From NCBI GenBank assembly GCA_031296215.1, contig JARLGE010000009.1, forward strand, positions 1-34,611: a stretch of DNA of 34,611 nucleotides, given 5' to 3'. Each line of letters begins with the position of its first letter. Positions within the stretch are counted from its first letter, which is position 1. Below, piece after piece: positions 30,248 through 34,611 of the stretch. The notes beneath the pieces are model-generated. The model was not told the DNA's origin and ran no database searches. It saw only the letters and a list, made by a program, of their open reading frames with translations. This stretch comes from Occallatibacter sp. Its GTDB lineage: Bacteria; Acidobacteriota; Terriglobia; Terriglobales; Acidobacteriaceae. The translations under genes and the position numbers were made by a program.

Positions 30248-30721
30248 ATGAATCGATTCCGTTCATTCCGGATTCCGGCCCTCATTCTGCTAACGGCCGT
30301 AGCCGTATTTGGCGCCAAGGCCGCGGATCAAGACGCTGCTGCGGCTGCCCGTGCGGCGAGCGGGGCCTATGCGGTCACCTTCCACGTGAATACGCCAACC
30401 ACCATCCCAGACGGGGCGACCATCGTCTGCAAGGCCAGGATTGCGCCCAGGCTCTCGCTTTTCTCGCACCTCATTGGGCAAACGGCGGCGGCGGAGTCCC
30501 CGCAGGGATTCGCCAGGGTGGCCAACTCCTCGGCCGATTGCACGGTAGCCGTGCCTTTCGCCTTCAGCGCCGCCAACCTTCGCACCGTCGCAGCGCTGAG
30601 CTACGAGATCGAAGCCTACACCAGCGCAGGACCGGTTTTTGCGCGCACCCAGCAGGGTATCCCTCTAGCCCACCCGCCAGCCGGCGCGGCCGCCACCGTG
30701 CCCGTCGAGGTGAACTTCTAG
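30248..30721 (+). CDS. Secreted protein of unknown function
   Basis: A 157-residue protein with a clear signal peptide (MNRFRSFRIPALILLTAVAV, ending near FGAKA). The mature part is beta-rich (YAVTFHVNTPTTIPDGATIV, then CTVAVPFAFSAANLRTVAAL) with two cysteines about 47 residues apart that could form a disulfide. It resembles no family I know. Start ATG 30248 has GGAGG five bases upstream; an earlier in-frame ATG at 30233 lacks a better site. Its own promoter is probably in the 220 bases upstream. Confidence 0.65.
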   Translation: MNRFRSFRIPALILLTAVAVFGAKAADQDAAAAARAASGAYAVTFHVNTPTTIPDGATIVCKARIAPRLSLFSHLIGQTAAAESPQGFARVANSSADCTVAVPFAFSAANLRTVAALSYEIEAYTSAGPVFARTQQGIPLAHPPAGAAATVPVEVNF

Positions 30722-30929
30722 GGTCAACGGCTGAGGTTAGCTTGCCGTGGATGTCCCTGGGGCCCTCTGGTGCTCCGGGGACAAGAGACGGGCGTGATCT
30801 CCCTGTTTTTCTGGAGTCCCTTGCGAAAGCTGGAAGGCCTCAGGATGGCTCCGAACAATGGGTTGGCCGGCTGCTGGGCGTTGTGCTCCGGCAACTGGCC
30901 GAGAAGGGCCACGTTCGCCAGAGACTTAT

Positions 30930-31052
30930 TCACCTAACCTGCTGAGCCGCGCCTTCCACCCGCAGTTGGATATCGTCGGTCAACTCGCCGGCCTTGCGCC
31001 TGGCGCTTCCCACCATTTCATCGATTGTGCCGCTTACCCGGTCCTTATTCAT
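30930..31052 (-). CDS. Short CsbD-like stress protein, possibly truncated
   Basis: A 40-residue protein, MNKDRVSGTIDEMVGSARRK then AGELTDDIQLRVEGAAQQVR, matching the N-terminal two thirds of CsbD-family general stress proteins. Ordinary members run about 60 residues with a further QQVKGKxxNAWGK-like helix. Here TGA follows directly after QQVR, so a point change or frameshift may have removed the tail. The Shine-Dalgarno AGAGGTGG and ATG 31052 are intact. Neighbouring SYLF and lmo0937-type genes often belong to stress sets, which fits. Confidence 0.65.
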   Translation of the reverse strand: MNKDRVSGTIDEMVGSARRKAGELTDDIQLRVEGAAQQVR

Positions 31053-31348
31053 CGGTCCACCTCTGTGAGTCCAACATCCGTAGGGTGGTTTGGAGCGCCG
31101 GAGCACCGTTGGCTTTCCTGAATCAAAGGGCAACTTGCGCGGCGACTCACCGCTTAGCGCCCAGGATCTACATGGAGTGAGCAGTTTTGACCACTTCCGG
31201 GTAAACGGCGCGGGGTCTGGCTCCCTTCTGCGATGAGCTTTCCTGCTCAGACGGCGCATCTCCACCTGCCTAGAGTGGGAGTTACCTAGTGCGCCTCAGT
31301 GCGCGGAAAGCAAGTGACGCTGCGCATGGGTAGAAAAAGGTGAATTGC

Positions 31349-32041
31349 ATGAAGAAGATGATGACATTGGTAGCATTGCTCAGTTTGACCAGCATGGGCT
31401 GGGCGGGATCGAATCGCGAAGCAACAAACGACCGGTTGGATCATGCGGGCCGCGTGCTGCACGAGATCATGGCCGCGCCGGATAGAGGCATTCCGGAAGA
31501 GGTTCTGGAGCACGCAAAGTGCATTGCCGTAGTTCCCCACATGCTTAAGGGCGGCTTTGTCTTCGGCGCGGAGAATGGCCGCGGCGTCGCCACCTGCCGC
31601 ACCGCAAACGGTTGGAGCGCCCCGGCGTTCTTTACCATTACCGGCGGAAGCTGGGGATTGCAGATCGGCGTCGAAGGCGTGGATCTGGTCATGATCATCC
31701 AGAACGAAGAGGGGATGAAGCACTTGATCAACAGCAACTTTGAGCTGGGCGGGGACGCCTCTGCCGCGGCCGGCCCGGTTGGACGCCATGCATCGGCCGA
31801 TACCGACTGGAAGCTCAACACAGAAGTCCTCACCTACTCGCGCGCCAAAGGCCTTTTTGCCGGACTCACGCTCACCGGCGCAGCCATTCGCCGCGACGAA
31901 GACTCCACGGAAGCCACCTACGGCCACGAAGTCTCCACGCGCCACATCCTGGACGGCGGCGAAGCAGTCCCGGCCTCGGCCAACTCGTTCCTCGACGCAG
32001 TCATGAACGCCAAGGCGCAGGCCATTGCCTCCAACCAGTAA
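31349..32041 (+). CDS. SYLF (Ysc84-like) lipid-binding domain protein
   Basis: A 230-residue secreted protein from ATG 31349 (MKKMMTLVALLSLTSMGWAG). The SYLF/Ysc84 domain fills the mature part: APDRGIPEEVLEHAKCIAVV, then PHMLKGGFVFGAENGRGVAT, FFTITGGSWGLQIGVEGVDL and FELGGDASAAAGPVGRHASA, ending with YSRAKGLFAGLTLTGAAI. In eukaryotes the domain binds phosphoinositides; bacterial members are thought to bind membranes. AAAAAGG precedes the start by eight bases. A GTG at 31340 is an alternative. A strong hairpin and a 49-codon membrane gene follow. Confidence 0.88.
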   Translation: MKKMMTLVALLSLTSMGWAGSNREATNDRLDHAGRVLHEIMAAPDRGIPEEVLEHAKCIAVVPHMLKGGFVFGAENGRGVATCRTANGWSAPAFFTITGGSWGLQIGVEGVDLVMIIQNEEGMKHLINSNFELGGDASAAAGPVGRHASADTDWKLNTEVLTYSRAKGLFAGLTLTGAAIRRDEDSTEATYGHEVSTRHILDGGEAVPASANSFLDAVMNAKAQAIASNQ

Positions 32042-32057
32042 CAAAGTGTGAAAGCTC

Positions 32058-32096
32058 GCGGGCGTCCGCAAGCCACCGCGGCTTGCAGGCGCCCGC
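32058..32096 (+). other. Strong RNA hairpin between the SYLF and lmo0937-like genes
   Basis: GCGGGCG (32058-32064) pairs with CGCCCGC (32090-32096), and GCAAGCC (32068-32074) with GGCTTGC (32080-32086), around a 5-base loop with a 3-base internal mismatch. No U-run follows, so it is more likely a mRNA-stabilising or processing hairpin than a terminator. Confidence 0.55.
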
Positions 32097-32114
32097 GGCG
32101 CACGGGAGAAGAAG

Positions 32115-32264
32115 ATGCTCTGGACAATCTTCGTAGTTCTATTGGTTCTGTGGCTGTTGGGCTTCAGCCTCCACATCGGCGGCGCCCTGATTCACCTTCT
32201 GATCGTGATCGCAGTCATCGTTCTGATCGTCAACCTGATTTCCGGAGGCCGCCGCGCTCTCTGA
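32115..32264 (+). CDS. lmo0937-family small membrane protein
   Basis: A 49-residue hydrophobic protein: MLWTIFVVLLVLWLLGFSLH, then IGGALIHLLIVIAVIVLIVN, then LISGGRRAL. Two membrane helices and the W-L-L-G-x-x-x-H-I-G-G-x-x-I-H-L-L-L pattern match the lmo0937 family (DUF5670), frequent near stress genes in acidobacteria; its role is unknown. GGAGAAG lies just upstream of the ATG. It is easily missed because it is so short. It follows the SYLF gene by 73 bp, so co-transcription is likely. Confidence 0.85.
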   Translation: MLWTIFVVLLVLWLLGFSLHIGGALIHLLIVIAVIVLIVNLISGGRRAL

Positions 32265-32454
32265 ATCTATCAGGGATCGAGGGGCAAGGCCAAGGATGCA
32301 GGTTCGGGAAGCCGACCAGAAAGCCGGTCAACACCATGACACACACGCGCATGTCGGTGGCAAAAAGACCAACTGACTGCCTATCATTGCGACAGAACCC
32401 GGCCGGGAGTGAACGGGAGCCGATGGCTCCAGCCGGCCAGTTTCGATTTGCGCG

Positions 32455-33753
32455 TTGATCCGTAAAAAGCAGGCGCCCAACGCGGCCGCGTCTTCATCGC
32501 CAACCTCCCGATGGCTTCGATTACTCGCTAAATCAATCGGCCCCGGCGTCATCACCGGGGCGGCCGATGACGACCCTTCCGGCATCGCCAGCTATTCTGT
32601 TGCCGGCGCGCAGTTGGGAACCAAGCTGCTGTGGACCGCGCTGCTGACGTGGCCGCTGATGGCCTCGGTTCAAATGATGTGCGCCCGCATCGGCAAGGTG
32701 ACGGGGCAAGGCCTGGCCGGAAACTTCAAACAGCGGTTTCCACGATGGCTCCTGCTCACCTTTGTTCTTGCCCTGCTGGCCGCGAACACGATTAACATCG
32801 CGGCGGACCTGGCGGGCATGGCCGATGCGGCTGCAATGCTATCGGGGATCAATTCCCATTGGTTTGTTGTCACATTCGCAGTCCTTATTTCGTGGGCAAC
32901 GGTCCGGCTCCAATATCAGCAGATCGCGAATGTGCTCAAGTGGCTCGTCCTTGTGCTCTTTGCATACCCCGTTACTGCATTCGTGGTGGGAGCCAACTGG
33001 GGCCAAGTGCTGCGCGATACTCTGGTGCCGTCGATGCCGCACAGCAGAAGCGAATGGGCAACGCTGGTGGCGATCCTGGGCACCACAATCAGCCCGTACC
33101 TGTTCTTCTGGCAGGCGAGCGAAGAGGTTGAAGAAGAGAAGTCGGCGGGCCAAAGCACGCTTGCGCTCCGCAAGGGCGCCACGGCGGAGGAACTGGGCAT
33201 AAGAAACATCGACGTCGGCGTGGGCGCATTCTTCTCCAACATGGTCATGTTCTTCATTGTTCTCACCGCCGCTATCACACTCAACAAACACGGCATTGTG
33301 AACATCGAAACCTCCCGCCAGGCGGCCGAGGCCTTGCGGCCCTTTGCGGGCAACTTCGCCGCGACCCTGTTCACACTGGGGATTGTCGGAGTTGGGTTTC
33401 TTGCCATCCCCACACTGGCCGGATCGGCGGCATACGCCTTTGCAGAGACCCTCGGATGGCGCCAGGGCCTGAACAAGAAACTTAGGCAGGCGCGCTGGTT
33501 TTATGCTCTCATTCTGGTCTCGACCGGAGTGGGCGTCGCCCTGGACTTCATCGGCATCAACCCCGTAAAGGCGCTCTACTGGACAGCGGTCATCAACGGC
33601 CTGCTGGCCCCCTTCCTGCTGGTCGCGATTCTGATTGTGGCCGTGGACAAGAAGCTGATGCAAGGCCAGCCGAGTTCCCGCCTGGGATGGATTGTCGTGG
33701 CAATCGCCACAGTGGCCATGTTTGCCGCGGGCGTTGCGATGCTTGTTGTATAG
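32455..33753 (+). CDS. NRAMP-like divalent metal transporter
   Basis: A 432-residue inner-membrane transporter with about eleven hydrophobic segments, of the NRAMP/MntH superfamily. Helix 1 carries SIGPGVITGAADDDPSGIAS, that is DPSG where manganese/iron NRAMPs have DPGN. Helix 6 has GTTISPYLFFWQASEEVEEE, lacking the Met-Pro-His of the classic metal site. Both sites that bind Mn/Fe are therefore changed, as in the divergent NRAMP-related group, so the substrate may be another ion such as Mg2+ (inference). The start is uncertain: TTG 32455 (MIRKKQAPN) has no obvious ribosome binding site, but the conserved part begins near residue 18. It follows the lmo0937-like gene by 190 bp. Confidence 0.83.
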   Translation: MIRKKQAPNAAASSSPTSRWLRLLAKSIGPGVITGAADDDPSGIASYSVAGAQLGTKLLWTALLTWPLMASVQMMCARIGKVTGQGLAGNFKQRFPRWLLLTFVLALLAANTINIAADLAGMADAAAMLSGINSHWFVVTFAVLISWATVRLQYQQIANVLKWLVLVLFAYPVTAFVVGANWGQVLRDTLVPSMPHSRSEWATLVAILGTTISPYLFFWQASEEVEEEKSAGQSTLALRKGATAEELGIRNIDVGVGAFFSNMVMFFIVLTAAITLNKHGIVNIETSRQAAEALRPFAGNFAATLFTLGIVGVGFLAIPTLAGSAAYAFAETLGWRQGLNKKLRQARWFYALILVSTGVGVALDFIGINPVKALYWTAVINGLLAPFLLVAILIVAVDKKLMQGQPSSRLGWIVVAIATVAMFAAGVAMLVV

Positions 33754-33921
33754 ACCACTGAACCAGAAACGTTCTCGCACGGTGAGCGGTTGTGCACAGA
33801 CTCGACTGGGCATCCGTGGAAATCTGATCATGGCGCAGAGCGCCGAGTCTTTCAGTCCGCGCACCCCCGATGAGGGCAATGCAGGCGGGATCTCAAGGCA
33901 CAATCCGACAAGGAGATGAGC

Positions 33922-34611
33922 ATGCGTACCATCCGGTTTCTTCTCGCGCTTCTGATATTGGCCATTCCGGCCGCGTCTTTCGGGCAGATAAGCATTCGGG
34001 TCGCGATTGGCCCGCCTGCTCTGCCGTACTACGACCAGCCAATTTGTCCCGGTGACGGCTATCTGTGGACCCCCGGGTATTGGGCCTATGACGACAGCAT
34101 CGCGGACTACTACTGGGTGCCGGGCACATGGGTGGAGGCGCCGGAAGAGGGCTACCTCTGGACACCTGGCTACTGGGGCTGGGGCGACGGCGGGTATTAC
34201 TTCAATGAAGGCTATTGGGGACCTACCGTAGGCTTCTATGGCGGCATCAACTACGGCTTCGGCTACTACGGCGAGGGCTTTGGCGGCGGCCGTTGGGACC
34301 ACGGACACTTCTTCTACAACCGTTCCGAGAGCCACATCGATGTGACCATCAATCGCAACGTATACGACGAAAGAGTTGACCACGGCAACGCCGGCAACCG
34401 TGTCAGCTTCAATGGCGGAAAAGGCGGCAGCGAGGCGCGTCCAAACTCGCAACAAGAGGCTGCCGCGAGAGAGAGACATATCCCGGCAATCGCCGCTCAA
34501 ACTGCACATGTGCAGTCCGCGCGCGCCAACCCCGACCTGCGCGCAACTGCAAACCACGGCAAGCCGCCCATCGCAGCCACTGCAAAGCCCGGAGATTTCA
34601 ACGAACAGCAC
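33922..34611 (+). CDS. YXWGXW-repeat secreted protein (partial, 3' end outside window)
   Basis: An open frame running off the right edge (230 codons visible). A signal peptide (MRTIRFLLALLILAIPAASF, ending GQ) precedes aromatic repeats of the YXWGXW/WXXGXW type: GYLWTPGYWAYDD, YYWVPGTWVEAPEEGYLWTP, then GYWGWGDGGYYFNEGYWGPT. Then comes a Gly/Tyr/Phe-rich region (GGINYGFGYYGEGFGGGRWD) and a charged, probably disordered Ala/His/Gln-rich tail. Such proteins are abundant in acidobacteria and proteobacteria; function is unknown, probably envelope or matrix. The start is ATG 33922, with AAGGAG six bases upstream; an ATG at 33916 is in frame but directly touches the ribosome binding site. Confidence 0.8.
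   Translation, partial: MRTIRFLLALLILAIPAASFGQISIRVAIGPPALPYYDQPICPGDGYLWTPGYWAYDDSIADYYWVPGTWVEAPEEGYLWTPGYWGWGDGGYYFNEGYWGPTVGFYGGINYGFGYYGEGFGGGRWDHGHFFYNRSESHIDVTINRNVYDERVDHGNAGNRVSFNGGKGGSEARPNSQQEAAARERHIPAIAAQTAHVQSARANPDLRATANHGKPPIAATAKPGDFNEQH

Noticed and set aside
30724-30933. A 69-codon minus-strand frame after the CsbD-like gene, considered as its frameshifted tail
   Set aside because: Beyond the first few residues it does not resemble the CsbD C-terminus, and it is rich in Pro/Arg.
30769-31109. Distant inverted repeat GGTGCTCCGG / CCGGAGCACC
   Set aside because: Ten bases at over 300 bp separation is expected by chance in GC-rich DNA.
32291-32371. Possible 26-codon histidine-containing peptide after the lmo0937-like gene
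   Set aside because: No convincing ribosome binding site and no known relative; too short to support.
32839-34611. A long minus-strand frame opposite the NRAMP-like and YXWGXW-repeat genes
   Set aside because: It crosses two well-supported plus-strand genes and has low-complexity content; regarded as a shadow.

Overview
The window looks like a chromosomal segment of an acidobacterium, probably of the Terriglobia/Acidobacteriaceae type. The reasons are high GC content plus several gene families typical of that group: an Oar-like TonB-dependent receptor with a carboxypeptidase-regulatory-like N-terminus, a VWFA-related secreted protein, a TAT-exported CRTAC1/ASPIC-UnbV protein, a YIP1-type membrane protein, a DUF5715-like protein, and a PilZ protein of acidobacterial style. 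No tRNA, rRNA, CRISPR array or intact insertion sequence was recognised.

Layout: (1) 1-1.5 kb holds the end of a fatty-acid synthesis operon (acpP, fabF), closed by a bidirectional terminator. (2) 1.6-3.8 kb holds a YIP1-family membrane protein and a secreted DUF5715-like protein. (3) 4.0-9.3 kb is a gyrA neighbourhood with three toxin-antitoxin-like modules: vapBC and a nucleotidyltransferase pair downstream of gyrA, and a higBA-like pair upstream whose toxin carries an in-frame stop. The nucleotidyltransferase pair lies between the true gyrA 3' end and a second, degenerate copy of that 3' end, which suggests the module was inserted there. (4) 9.5-11.3 kb holds a multi-pass membrane protein and a probable retroelement or transposon relic. 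(5) 11.3-14.7 kb carries a globin-GAF-EAL phosphodiesterase followed by a DUF192-like/PilZ protein, a likely cyclic-di-GMP pair. (6) 14.7-16.6 kb holds the VWFA-related protein and a small membrane protein.

(7) 16.8-28.2 kb is a leftward run of secreted or envelope proteins: a GH13 alpha-glucosidase, a TAT-exported beta-propeller protein, a large TonB-dependent receptor with a good promoter and repeat boxes upstream, and two tandem TPR proteins. Together they could form an acidobacterial oligosaccharide capture and uptake locus; this is inference from context. (8) 28.6-30.7 kb holds rhodanese-like and TlpA-like thiol proteins, an orphan zinc-finger anti-sigma-like protein and a secreted protein of unknown function. 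(9) 30.9-34.6 kb is an envelope/stress group: a short CsbD-like protein, a SYLF (Ysc84) protein, a 49-residue lmo0937-like membrane peptide, an NRAMP-like transporter with altered metal motifs, and a YXWGXW-repeat protein cut by the window end.
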